Assembly (NCBI GenBank): GCA_010672585.1
Contig: JAAHGF010000003.1
Location: 310,001-374,000 of the forward strand
From: Okeania sp. SIO1I7
GTDB taxonomy: Bacteria; Cyanobacteriota; Cyanobacteriia; Cyanobacteriales; Microcoleaceae
Reading direction: 5' to 3'
Length of the DNA: 64,000 nucleotides
Below are positions 9,833 through 18,536 of this stretch, one piece after another (position 1 is the stretch's first letter; the number at the start of each line of letters is the position of its first letter). The position numbers were made by a program, and so were the translations under genes. The notes under the pieces were generated by a model. That model saw nothing but the letters and a program-made list of their open reading frames with translations. It had not been told where the DNA came from and did no database searches.

Positions 9833-10233
9833 TTGGGTTAAGCGACAGCGCAACCCAACAAAAATCGGATAAGCTATACAGCGCTTTTCATATTGATGAA
9901 CCACATCTTCACAATCACAACCCAGGACGTTCCATGGAACGTCCCTACTGTGGTCTACGGAAATGAAAACCGCTGTAATCTAGATGTAATATCATGTCCG
10001 GTTGAGCTGAATGGTAATGATTTTTAAATTAAGTATCAACGCAAAACATAAGTTTTTCAATTTTACCTTCAGCTACTTACCATTACATTTCAGCAACGCC
10101 AAATTAAGAGTCATTCAAAGATGGCAAAATTAGATATTGTCTTTACTTAATTGACCGAAAAGTACTTTTCTTTCTCCTGACTCCTGAGGAGTGACTCCTA
10201 ACTGCTGACTCCTAACTCCTGACTACTTCAAAA
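9833..10233. other. Gene-free interval downstream of pepA
   Basis: Contains a perfect 20-bp palindrome at 9925-9944 followed by CTACTG; a close relative sits inside the WD40 gene at 12940-12959. It also holds the motif ATATCATGTCCGGTTG (~9988), shared with ~7548 and 11766-11932, and several CTCCTGACT heptamer repeats at 10167-10223. No gene is visible. Confidence 0.7.
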
Positions 10234-11010
10234 TCAAACAAACTTACTCCCTTTCGGCCAACCATACAATTGTAATCTGTAGAAAAAGTTGGGGAATAAA
10301 GCAAACAAATACTTAAAAATCTTAAATCCCAAAGGCTCATCATAAGTTCCCACCCATTCCTTACTATTCTCAATCCAATTAACAATTTTCTCAGCTACCT
10401 TATCCCCGGAGGGAGCAGAATTAACTCGATTAGCCCGAATCTTGTAAGCCTTATCATTCAAACGATTCACTGGTGCCCAAGCAAACTTACCAGAAATGGC
10501 ACCAGGGCGATACAACCGCAGGCGAATCATATTTTTACTGGAATGATAAACAATTGGCCCGACACCAGACCAGTAATAATGCAAGGCAATTTTGCCAGAA
10601 TGATAGACAGGTCCGAAACAAGAAGGACTCCCATCAGCAATTGACCCAATCGCAATCACATCCAAAGGTCTACTCCGGGGTAACTTGGCTGCCTCAGCAC
10701 CAACCACTGCAGGCCAAGTATAATTCACCCGGTTCATCGACTCCACCAACTCAACGATCGGAATTCCACCCTCTCCTACTTCCGTCTCAATTTGACCAGC
10801 ATTCAAAATCACCACATCCGGGTCATACTCAAATAGTTGTCTGGCATCCTCAATAGTTTCCTGGGGAGAAACACACAACTCATCAAAAAAATCTCCCTCT
10901 AAACTGGGTTGACGAGTCACACCAACAACCCGCCATCCCCGTGACTTATAAGCTTTACCCATTGCACTACCCAAAGTGCCTGAAATTCCAGTAATTACAA
11001 CAGTTTTCAT
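10234..11010 (-). CDS. Short-chain dehydrogenase/reductase family protein
   Basis: 258 aa. The N-terminal Rossmann motif TGISGTLG (7-14) binds NAD(P). The family NAG motif is at 70-72. The catalytic triad is recognisable as S123 (AIGSIADG) with Y136 and K140 (YHSGK). The C-terminal ~100 residues are less typical and include a conserved-looking RPGAISGKF segment and an aromatic, possibly membrane-associating tail (FKIFKYLFALFPNFFYRL). Substrate cannot be predicted; the fold fits a cytosolic or membrane-peripheral oxidoreductase. Divergent repeat-rich DNA flanks it on both sides, so no operon context helps. The start at 11010 fits the immediate appearance of the Rossmann strand. Confidence 0.9.
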   Translation of the reverse strand: MKTVVITGISGTLGSAMGKAYKSRGWRVVGVTRQPSLEGDFFDELCVSPQETIEDARQLFEYDPDVVILNAGQIETEVGEGGIPIVELVESMNRVNYTWPAVVGAEAAKLPRSRPLDVIAIGSIADGSPSCFGPVYHSGKIALHYYWSGVGPIVYHSSKNMIRLRLYRPGAISGKFAWAPVNRLNDKAYKIRANRVNSAPSGDKVAEKIVNWIENSKEWVGTYDEPLGFKIFKYLFALFPNFFYRLQLYGWPKGSKFV

Positions 11011-11474
11011 TGAATTTTATAATTAATGTGAGGACTTACGTTCTCCAGTAACGGAACGTCGGGATGTTTGCGTAGCATTCCGTAGGAAAACTAAAACCAA
11101 TAGATTATACAAAAAATATGTTAAAATATCAATATTAGACATCTTTTATTTTTGATGGTTTGGGTACGTTACGCGATCGCGCTTTCACATCCTATTTTTC
11201 TCTATTATTGAGAGCTACTAAGGGTTTCCAGGTTTTTTTGATTCTGAAAAAGTGCAAGATTTGTAGAGCTTTTCGTCTCAAAATGCTAGTACCTTTCCGT
11301 TCTTAGAAACCTACGATAATCTATAGAAATCTATGATTATCTGTTCTATTCTTGCTTCTACCTGGCAACGTCGGCGTTATCCAGTCCACAAGCTGACACG
11401 GACGTTCGCGTTAGCGTTGCGGAATCATAAGTTATAAACCGTAAATTGTCAATATCTAAACACGCATCCTTAAA

Positions 11475-11660
11475 ACTTTGACGAGGGCACGATCGCGTAA
11501 TTTGTGAAAAATGCAGGCCATACACCTACCCCAATACTACATTAATATTTAATCTATAGTATGTGACTTTGATGAGGACGCGATCGCGTAATTTATGAAA
11601 AATGCAGGCCATACACCTACCCACCCCCATACTACATTAGCACTCAATCTGTAATATGTA
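11475..11660. repeat. 91-95 bp direct tandem duplication
   Basis: Two adjacent copies begin ACTTTGA at 11475 and 11566. Both contain GCGTAATTTNTGAAAAATGC, GCCATACACCTACCC and ATACTACATTA. The copies differ at scattered positions and by a small indel, so the duplication is not recent. Confidence 0.85.
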
Positions 11661-11765
11661 AATATGCCAGCGCACATTGCTATAAGTATTAAGCATAAAT
11701 ACTTACTGAATCCTTGATTTCGATTGACCACGATAATTTTTTTCTTACTTTTGACTTTTGAATTC

Positions 11766-11936
11766 TTATATCATGTCCGGTAGCATCGGTATTGTATAGC
11801 AAAGGTAGGCAACAGCTCATCTGGCAACAGGCAACAGTCAGGAAGGCTTAAGAGTAAGAAAAAAAACTTAAATTTCCTGTAAATATCTACACTAACTTTT
11901 ACACAAACGATACCAACGGACATGATATTACTTAGC
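11766..11936. repeat. Inverted-repeat element with ATATCATGTCCG ends
   Basis: ATATCATGTCCGGTAGCAT at ~11768 is matched in reverse complement by ATACCAACGGACATGATAT at ~11912-11930, enclosing about 130 bp with no convincing gene. The same terminal word occurs singly at ~9988 and, altered, at ~7548. This suggests a small non-autonomous element family. Confidence 0.5.
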
Positions 11937-11984
11937 ATATTCGTAGCAAACATTTATAAAAGAGGTGATTCTTAATTTTTAATT

Positions 11985-12117
11985 CTTACTTCTTACTTCT
12001 TACTTCTTACTTCTTACTTTTGACTTTTGACTTAGCATTTTGACTTGGCATTTTGACTTTTGAATTCTTACTTTTAAATTCTTACTTTTGACTTTTGACT
12101 TTTGACTTTTGACTTTT
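11985..12117. repeat. Heptamer short tandem repeats running into a gene end
   Basis: Runs of TTACTTC and of the 7-bp unit ACTTTTG. The last units, 12082-12115, are read as the C-terminal codons of the WD40 gene. The reverse complement (AGTCAAA) recurs beside the duplicated fragments at 17706-18490. Confidence 0.85.
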
Positions 12118-15100
12118 AAAGACTTGGCATAGCTGACGATCGCTATCAGAAACATTAGGATTAGTATGTAAATAATCACTCACCCAACTACAACCTTTCT
12201 CTAACAAATCATCCAATGCCAAATTCCACAAAATAATAGTATTATCTCTGCTACCTGAAGCTAACAATTTACCATCAGGACTAAAATTAACACTCATCAC
12301 ACTATCTCCATGACCGCTCAAAGTTTTCAATAAATTCCCATCATTAAGACCCCATAATTTCACCTTACCATCATAACTAGATGAAGCAATTACCTGACCA
12401 TCAGGACTAAAACTAACACTGGTTACACTATCACTAGAACCTTTCAAAAAAGTTTTCAATAACTCGCCATTTATACTCCAGAGCTTGACCATATTATCAT
12501 AACTAGCCGTAGCGATCGCCTGACCATCTGGACTAAAACTCACCCCCAACACCCAATTATCGTGAGCAGGAATAGTTCTGAGCAACTTACCATCTTGAGT
12601 CCAGAGTTTCACAGTACCATCATCGCTGGCAGAAGCAAGCATTTTACCATCGGGACTAAAACTAACACTATTGACCCATTTTTTATGACCAACTAAAGTT
12701 TTGAGTAATTTGCCTTTGCGGTTCCACAACTTGACTGTTTTATCTTTACTACCAGAAGCAATAATTTGATTGTTCGGACTAAAGCTGACACTCATTACAC
12801 TATCACTATGTCCTATAAGATTAATATTCTTAGGAATAGGATAAACAGAATGATAATTTATATTCCAATTCCAATTGATACAAATATTTCTGATAGCTTC
12901 TGAACAACATTGTAATCTGTTTGCAACTTCTGCTTGTACGGACGTTGCATACAACGTCCCTACTGGGTTAATATTAGTCAAACTGCTATATTCTCTCTCT
13001 TCAAAATATTGATTTGTAGAAAAATTGAATTGTGGCAGAAGGGTAAAGTTATTGGGAAGTAAGGAAATAATTTTGTTCAGGGGAACTATGCAAAAATCAC
13101 CTACTTTCACAAAACATCCAATCTCCCCCACTCCCCCACTCCCCCACTCCCCTACTCCATGACCTATCCGTATATCCGTGCCATAATCTGTGTGAGCTAC
13201 GCTCCAGATTTTCTCTGGATAGTTAAGGTGCCACAATTTTACTGTATTGTCATAACTACCAGAAGCGAGAATTTCACCATCTGGACTAAAATTTACACTT
13301 GCGACTCTATCTGTATGTCCCTGAAGAGTCTTGAGTAACTTACCTGCGCGACTCCATAGTTTAATTGTATTATCTTGAGATGCAGAGGCTAAGATATTAG
13401 CATCTTGACTGAAAGTCACACCCAGAACTCTGTGTTTATGTCCTCGTAGAATATTGAGAGAACTGTTTTTGAGACTCCACAATTTAATAGTTTTGTCATA
13501 ACTTGCTGAAGCTAAGGTTTGACCATTGGGGCTAAAACTAACCTGAGTAACTTTGTCTCCATGACCAGCAAAAGTTTTCAATAGATTTCCATCTCGGTTC
13601 CAAATTTTGATGGTATTATCAGCACTGGAGGAAGCTATTATTTGACCATCAGGGGAAAAACTAGCACTGAGAACTTCTTGCTTATGCCCGACAATTTTCC
13701 TTTCTAAAATAACTCTGTTTCTAGAAAAGCGCCAAATTTTAATTGTTTGGTCTCCACCTCCTGTGACTATGCTGCGACCATCAGGGGAAAAATTGACACT
13801 GTAGACTGGATAATTCTGATTGCCATTTCTATGCTTTAAAGTTGCCAATAGTCTTCCTCTGAGATTCCATAATTTGACGGTGCCATTTGCATTAGCAGCC
13901 GCAACGACCTGTCCATCTGGACTAAAACTAACCGAATTGACAACAGCTTTGGTTTTAATTGTTCTGAGTAATTTTCCTGTTTTGCTCCAAATTTTGATTG
14001 TTTTGTCTTGGGAACCTGATGCTAATATTTTACTATCTGGACTGAAGCTGACTGCTGTTACTTCATCCCTATGACTTTTCAGGTTCAAAGGTTTAATTTC
14101 TGTTTGCTGAAGGTTCCATATTTTAACTGTGCGGTCATGGGAAGCAGAAGCTAGATATTTTCCATCTGAGCTAAAACTAATTCTGCTGACACTATCTGTA
14201 TGACCTTCTAATGTCTTTTCTAATTTGCCATCGTGGGTCCATAACTTAATAGTTTTATCTACACTAGCAGAGGCAATTAAATTACCTTCAGGTTGAAAAG
14301 TTACACTCCAAACTACATCACCATGTCCTTCTAAATGATTATATTCTTTGACTCCATAAACTGCTTGTTGTAGGGAAGCTGCAATTCGATATTCGGTATC
14401 ATTTGATAGATGATTTTTACCTAATGATTGTTTGATATTTGTCCATTTTTCACCTGCTCTGAGACTTTCTATCAGAGCATCAAATTTATAATCTGAAAAA
14501 AATAATGCTTCGGAAGCAGCAGTCATGCTATTAATATCTGCTCGATATTTTTGAGCATCTGCTACCTGTTTTTGAAATATTGTTCTCTGCCAAAAACCTA
14601 GTGTGGCGATGGTTGATAGTGACATTGAAATAATTCCTACAATTGCTACTGCTAGTTGTCGTTTTAAGGCAATATTTAGTTGAGTTTGACTAATTATTTT
14701 TTCGCTTTCTGCTTGTTTTTTAGCGATTTCTGCTTGCTTAATTTCAACTTCAGCTTGGAGTAATCTCTCTTCTAAATTAAATCTTTGACGGATTGGTTTT
14801 ACTAAATAATCATGAACTAGCTGGTAGTGTTTTTCATGGGATTCTTTCCTGACAAATAATAACCCTGAATCTATTAAAATTTCTAAAATTAATTCTGGCA
14901 GATTAATTTCTTTACTCTCAGTAAAATTAAGTGGATTTTTGGCGAGCTTATCTAAATTATTATTAAATGTAGATAGCAAATTTTGTTTTGTAAATTGTTC
15001 AATTCTTTCTAATAATTCTGTTTGAGTGCGACTAGCTCTGGTTAAATTATCATTAGTCAGTGCAAACAAAATTTGCATGGTAGTTTCTTCATTTTTCTTT

Positions 15101-17694
15101 CCACAATCTACGATTACTTGCTCCAAAAACTTTTTAATCAATTTTTCTTTGGCTTCTTGTGGATTAATGCCAAATTTTTGCTGAAATCTATCTAAGGTTT
15201 TAATAGGAGGTTTTTCTTCTTGTAGTTGACTTCCTACTACTTGCAATTCAATCGGACGAATCTTGTCTCTTTCATCTGCTAAACCATCAACAATTACATC
15301 TATTAATTTTGGTTCTAAATTAAATTTAGCTCTTTTTGTCAAACATTCTATAACAGTGTAAGCATCTTCTCTAGAAAAATCTCTTAAGTGGTAACGAATT
15401 TGTTTATCTAAAATATTATTATTAATGGCATCTAAATAGTTAATAAAGTCACATTCTAATAAATAATGTAAATAATCTTCTCTCATGGATAACATTATTT
15501 TTACAAAGGGCAAATTGAGGCAATCTCGCATAAATGTATAGAATGCTTCTCTCTCTTCACTGGTATTGCTATTAAAAAAAAATTCTTCAAATTGATCGAA
15601 GATTATTACTGTTAATAAATTCCTCTTTGCATTGTTTTTTAAAATTTCTAAAATAGATAACTCTATCGCTTTAAATTCATCTGTAATGTAACGCAAATAT
15701 GGAGTAACTTTTTCTGTTTCTAAATCATATTTTATTGAGGTATTTGATGCTGTATTTTCTAAATAATTTATTTCCGGTTTTATGAGATTTTTATCCTGTC
15801 GATATTTTCCTTTGTTATATAAAGCTTTTTTTAAACAATTTGCTAGTGTTTCCAGCCAGTCAGTATATACTTGTACTACTACGGGTATTGTATCTCTTGC
15901 TGAAATACTAATATTGTTTAAAGCTGGTACTAATCCAGCCTTAACTAAAGAACTTTTACCAACACCAGAACGACCATGAATAATGGTTAATTTGTAGTCA
16001 TCTCGACTAATTCTTTCTAGGAGATTATTAATATCTTTTTGCCTACTAGAAGCAGTTATTTCTTCCGGTAAATTGTGATAATAATCCAGTGATTCTTTGA
16101 GATAAACTTGTTTTTGTGGTTGTAATTGAGATGCACCAATAAAAGCTATCAGTCCATATTGATGACCAATTTGCTTCTGTGTTTTTTTGAGGCGAAAAGC
16201 TTGTAGATATTTTCCTTGGTCATAATAAAGCGATCGCAATTCTGTTAAAATCTCTAAATAAATTTTAGGGTCTCTAACTTTTTGAGTTTTTAAACTATTT
16301 TGAATTGCATTTTTTTCTGTAACTTCAGCTATTTCTAGATATTCAATAGCTTCTTTTTGGCGATGTAGTTTTTTGAGACTCCTTGCTAGTAAATATAAGT
16401 ATCTATTTTTTTCTGTTGGTAATGTTATATCCGTTGCATAAAATAAAGTATTAAGCGCTTTTTCAGATAGCTTCAGCGCTTGTTCCCAATTTGACTTTTG
16501 TAAAGCAACTTCTGCTAGAAAACCGTAATCTTGTGCTACTTGTAAATCATTTCCATATTCTTGATGTATTGTTAGACTTTCTATGGCAATAGCTTCTAAC
16601 TCTTCCCAAGCTTTTTTCTTTTCTAGAACTTGCCCTAGAGTTGTAATTACTTGAGCCACCAAACTAAAACAATTAACCTTTTCAAATAACCGTTTTGATT
16701 GTTGAAGTTTCAGCCTTGCTTGTTCTAGCTCTGGAAAATTAGGTGGAGAATTTTGAATAGATTTCAGATAGTAACATAAAGCTATATTATATAAAATAAT
16801 CCCTTGTTTTTCCAAGATAAATCTACTGTTAACAATTGATAAACCAGAAGACTTTGCTTGATATAAATAACATTGTTCTCTAACCTCATTCTTCCATAAA
16901 CTTAGGCTTTCTTGATAGTGAAAAATAGCAGCATCTATCTTTTCATTATAATAGTCATCTCGACCGAGAATTAATTCTATATTAGCTTTGAGGATTGGTT
17001 CTAAATATTGGTCAAGATTTTTGAGGTCTTTGAGAGCTAACTCAATTTCTTGACGTTTATTTTTACCTAATCCCTGAAAAGATGAACAATTGCATTGAGC
17101 ATCACAATTGTAGAGTAAAAAAGTAGAGATTGTATTATTTGTTGATAATGGTATTATTTGTTTTTCATCACTAAACTCATTTATCCAATAATTCTCTACT
17201 TCCAATTTTAGTAAATTTATTAAATCACAAGCTGCTAGTTCAAATTTGATTGTAGCTGCTGCCCAACTTTTAAAATCAGGTGCCAGTTTAATTAGTTTAG
17301 CTAATAGTTCATCTGTTATCCATAAAACCAAAGGAAAATTAAACTTTTTCCGAAATTCATCCCTCACCTGATTAGTAGATATTAGTAATTCATCTATTGC
17401 CTCTACTTTCTCTAAATCAAACACCATTAATGCCGATGGCTTCAGTGATTCATCTAGTTGTTTATCAATAGTTGTGTAAAGAGTCTTGACAGTTTTTGGT
17501 AATACTATTTCTTGAATTTCTACTGAAGATAAATCTCTTAATTGCATAATAATTGTTTCCTGTAAACATTGATAGTTACAGAAAACTAAAATCAGTGAAA
17601 ATTGTCCTTGAGAAAGAGTGATAGACCTAATCAATCTTTTCAACGACCGCTGATTGTAGATGATACTTTCTTCAAGATTTTTCAAGTCTTTCAT
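12082..17694 (-). CDS. Multidomain TPR / STAND-type ATPase / WD40 repeat protein
   Basis: 1870 aa. The N-terminal ~190 residues form an alpha/beta domain often seen ahead of cyanobacterial STAND ATPases. Helical TPR-like repeats follow (~215-540). A STAND-type NTPase has a Walker A at ~574-581 (GRSGVGKSS) and a Walker B-like IIFDQFEEF near 697. A coiled coil and one membrane helix (~1012-1033) lead into WD40 blades from ~1120 to 1835, many with the pattern SFSPDG...LASAS.D.TIKLW. The propeller region is interrupted at ~1498-1621 by sequence made partly from intergenic repeats (CCCCCACT run and a GGACGTT palindrome), read in frame. The last ~11 residues are encoded by heptamer repeats. Such proteins are thought to act as signal-sensing scaffolds; the ligand is unknown. 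Confidence 0.9.
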   Translation of the reverse strand: MKDLKNLEESIIYNQRSLKRLIRSITLSQGQFSLILVFCNYQCLQETIIMQLRDLSSVEIQEIVLPKTVKTLYTTIDKQLDESLKPSALMVFDLEKVEAIDELLISTNQVRDEFRKKFNFPLVLWITDELLAKLIKLAPDFKSWAAATIKFELAACDLINLLKLEVENYWINEFSDEKQIIPLSTNNTISTFLLYNCDAQCNCSSFQGLGKNKRQEIELALKDLKNLDQYLEPILKANIELILGRDDYYNEKIDAAIFHYQESLSLWKNEVREQCYLYQAKSSGLSIVNSRFILEKQGIILYNIALCYYLKSIQNSPPNFPELEQARLKLQQSKRLFEKVNCFSLVAQVITTLGQVLEKKKAWEELEAIAIESLTIHQEYGNDLQVAQDYGFLAEVALQKSNWEQALKLSEKALNTLFYATDITLPTEKNRYLYLLARSLKKLHRQKEAIEYLEIAEVTEKNAIQNSLKTQKVRDPKIYLEILTELRSLYYDQGKYLQAFRLKKTQKQIGHQYGLIAFIGASQLQPQKQVYLKESLDYYHNLPEEITASSRQKDINNLLERISRDDYKLTIIHGRSGVGKSSLVKAGLVPALNNISISARDTIPVVVQVYTDWLETLANCLKKALYNKGKYRQDKNLIKPEINYLENTASNTSIKYDLETEKVTPYLRYITDEFKAIELSILEILKNNAKRNLLTVIIFDQFEEFFFNSNTSEEREAFYTFMRDCLNLPFVKIMLSMREDYLHYLLECDFINYLDAINNNILDKQIRYHLRDFSREDAYTVIECLTKRAKFNLEPKLIDVIVDGLADERDKIRPIELQVVGSQLQEEKPPIKTLDRFQQKFGINPQEAKEKLIKKFLEQVIVDCGKKNEETTMQILFALTNDNLTRASRTQTELLERIEQFTKQNLLSTFNNNLDKLAKNPLNFTESKEINLPELILEILIDSGLLFVRKESHEKHYQLVHDYLVKPIRQRFNLEERLLQAEVEIKQAEIAKKQAESEKIISQTQLNIALKRQLAVAIVGIISMSLSTIATLGFWQRTIFQKQVADAQKYRADINSMTAASEALFFSDYKFDALIESLRAGEKWTNIKQSLGKNHLSNDTEYRIAASLQQAVYGVKEYNHLEGHGDVVWSVTFQPEGNLIASASVDKTIKLWTHDGKLEKTLEGHTDSVSRISFSSDGKYLASASHDRTVKIWNLQQTEIKPLNLKSHRDEVTAVSFSPDSKILASGSQDKTIKIWSKTGKLLRTIKTKAVVNSVSFSPDGQVVAAANANGTVKLWNLRGRLLATLKHRNGNQNYPVYSVNFSPDGRSIVTGGGDQTIKIWRFSRNRVILERKIVGHKQEVLSASFSPDGQIIASSSADNTIKIWNRDGNLLKTFAGHGDKVTQVSFSPNGQTLASASYDKTIKLWSLKNSSLNILRGHKHRVLGVTFSQDANILASASQDNTIKLWSRAGKLLKTLQGHTDRVASVNFSPDGEILASGSYDNTVKLWHLNYPEKIWSVAHTDYGTDIRIGHGVGEWGSGGVGEIGCFVKVGDFCIVPLNKIISLLPNNFTLLPQFNFSTNQYFEEREYSSLTNINPVGTLYATSVQAEVANRLQCCSEAIRNICINWNWNINYHSVYPIPKNINLIGHSDSVMSVSFSPNNQIIASGSKDKTVKLWNRKGKLLKTLVGHKKWVNSVSFSPDGKMLASASDDGTVKLWTQDGKLLRTIPAHDNWVLGVSFSPDGQAIATASYDNMVKLWSINGELLKTFLKGSSDSVTSVSFSPDGQVIASSSYDGKVKLWGLNDGNLLKTLSGHGDSVMSVNFSPDGKLLASGSRDNTIILWNLALDDLLEKGCSWVSDYLHTNPNVSDSDRQLCQVFKSQKSKVKSQK
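12935..13160. repeat. Intergenic-type repeats inserted inside the WD40 gene
   Basis: The palindrome GGACGTTGCATACAACGTCC (12940-12959), followed by CTACTGG, is a relative of the intergenic palindrome at 9925-9944. Further along, a CCCCCACT-type tandem run occupies 13124-13155. Both lie where a WD40 blade is interrupted, and the reading frame is kept open through them. Confidence 0.8.
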
Positions 17695-17829
17695 GGTTAG
17701 AATTCAAAAGTCAAAAGTGATATAAAGTCAAAAGTCAAAAGTCAAAAGTCAAAAGTAAGAAATTTTAAGTTAAAAATTAAAAGTAAGAAATTTTCAGTCA
17801 ATTAATCACTATTTTTTTCTCCTGAATTC

Positions 17830-18083
17830 TAAATTCTGAATTCTAATTACAATTAACCCAATTAGCATATTTTTTAGTTTCTGCCAAAACCGGATTAATT
17901 CCAAACCAATGACCATCCCGGTCTCGATATTCAAACACAAACATACTTCGGAGTAAAGTTTGACATTCTTCCTCTCCAGTAACCCTTTGATTTTGTACTA
18001 CTTTAAATAACAATTCCCACTCATCAAAAGTAATAGCTCTAATTAGGTCATCTCGATATTCCTGAATTAAATTTTCTAAACAT
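17830..18083 (-). pseudogene. 3'-end fragment of the P-loop ATPase gene, duplicate 1
   Basis: Nearly identical to the last ~85 codons of the gene at 18537-19940 (FRVQNQRVTGEE and WFGINPVLAETKKYANW regions). It starts abruptly at the equivalent of CLENV, where repeat DNA replaces the coding sequence. There is no start codon in frame. Confidence 0.88.
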
Positions 18084-18184
18084 TAGTCAAAAGTCAAAAG
18101 TCAAAAGTAAGAAATTTTAAGTTAAAAATTAAAAGTAAGAAATTTTCAGTCAATTAATCACTATTTTTTTCTCCTTAATTCTGA

Positions 18185-18442
18185 ATTCTAAATTCTGAAT
18201 TCTAATTACAATTAACCCAATTAGCATATTTTTTAGTTTCTGCCAAAACCGGATTAATTCCAAACCAATGACCATCCCGGTCTCGGTATTCAAACATAAA
18301 CATACTTCGGAGTAAAGTTTGACATTCTTCCTCTCCAGTAACCCTTTGATTTTGTACTACTTTAAACAACAATTCTCACTCATCAAAAGTAATAGCTCTG
18401 ATTAGGTCATCTCGATATTCCTGAATTACATTTTCTAAACAT
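18185..18442 (-). pseudogene. 3'-end fragment of the P-loop ATPase gene, duplicate 2
   Basis: The second truncated copy of the same gene end. It breaks at the same place as duplicate 1 and additionally carries a TGG to TGA change (the Trp of FDEWELLF becomes a stop), confirming it is not translated as a functional product. Confidence 0.88.
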
Positions 18443-18536
18443 TAGTCAAAAGCCAAAAGTGATATGAGTTCAAAAGTCAAAAGTCAAAAGTAAGAAATTT
18501 TAAGTTAAAAATTAAAAGTAAGAAATTTTCAGTCAA

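Larger units (their letters stand above)
11011..12081. other. Gene-free region with tandem and inverted repeats
   Basis: No supported gene in about 1.07 kb. Contents: short palindromic motifs at 11040-11090 and 11400-11425, a 91-bp tandem duplication, an inverted-repeat element at 11766-11936, and heptamer repeats of the ACTTTTG type (11985-12117) that run into the 3' end of the next gene. Confidence 0.75.
17706..18490. repeat. Tandem ~350-380 bp repeats bounded by AGTCAAA heptamers
   Basis: The same sequence start (GTAAGAAATTTTAAG) occurs at 17755, 18107 and 18490, giving spacings of 352 and 383 bp. Each unit holds the 3' end of the neighbouring ATPase gene plus its downstream DNA. Runs of AAAAGTC heptamers lie at every junction, as expected if the units arose by unequal recombination between the heptamers. 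Confidence 0.9.

Noticed and set aside
13820..14074. Open frames antisense to the WD40 gene
   Set aside because: Repeated blades create regular antisense frames; no independent support.
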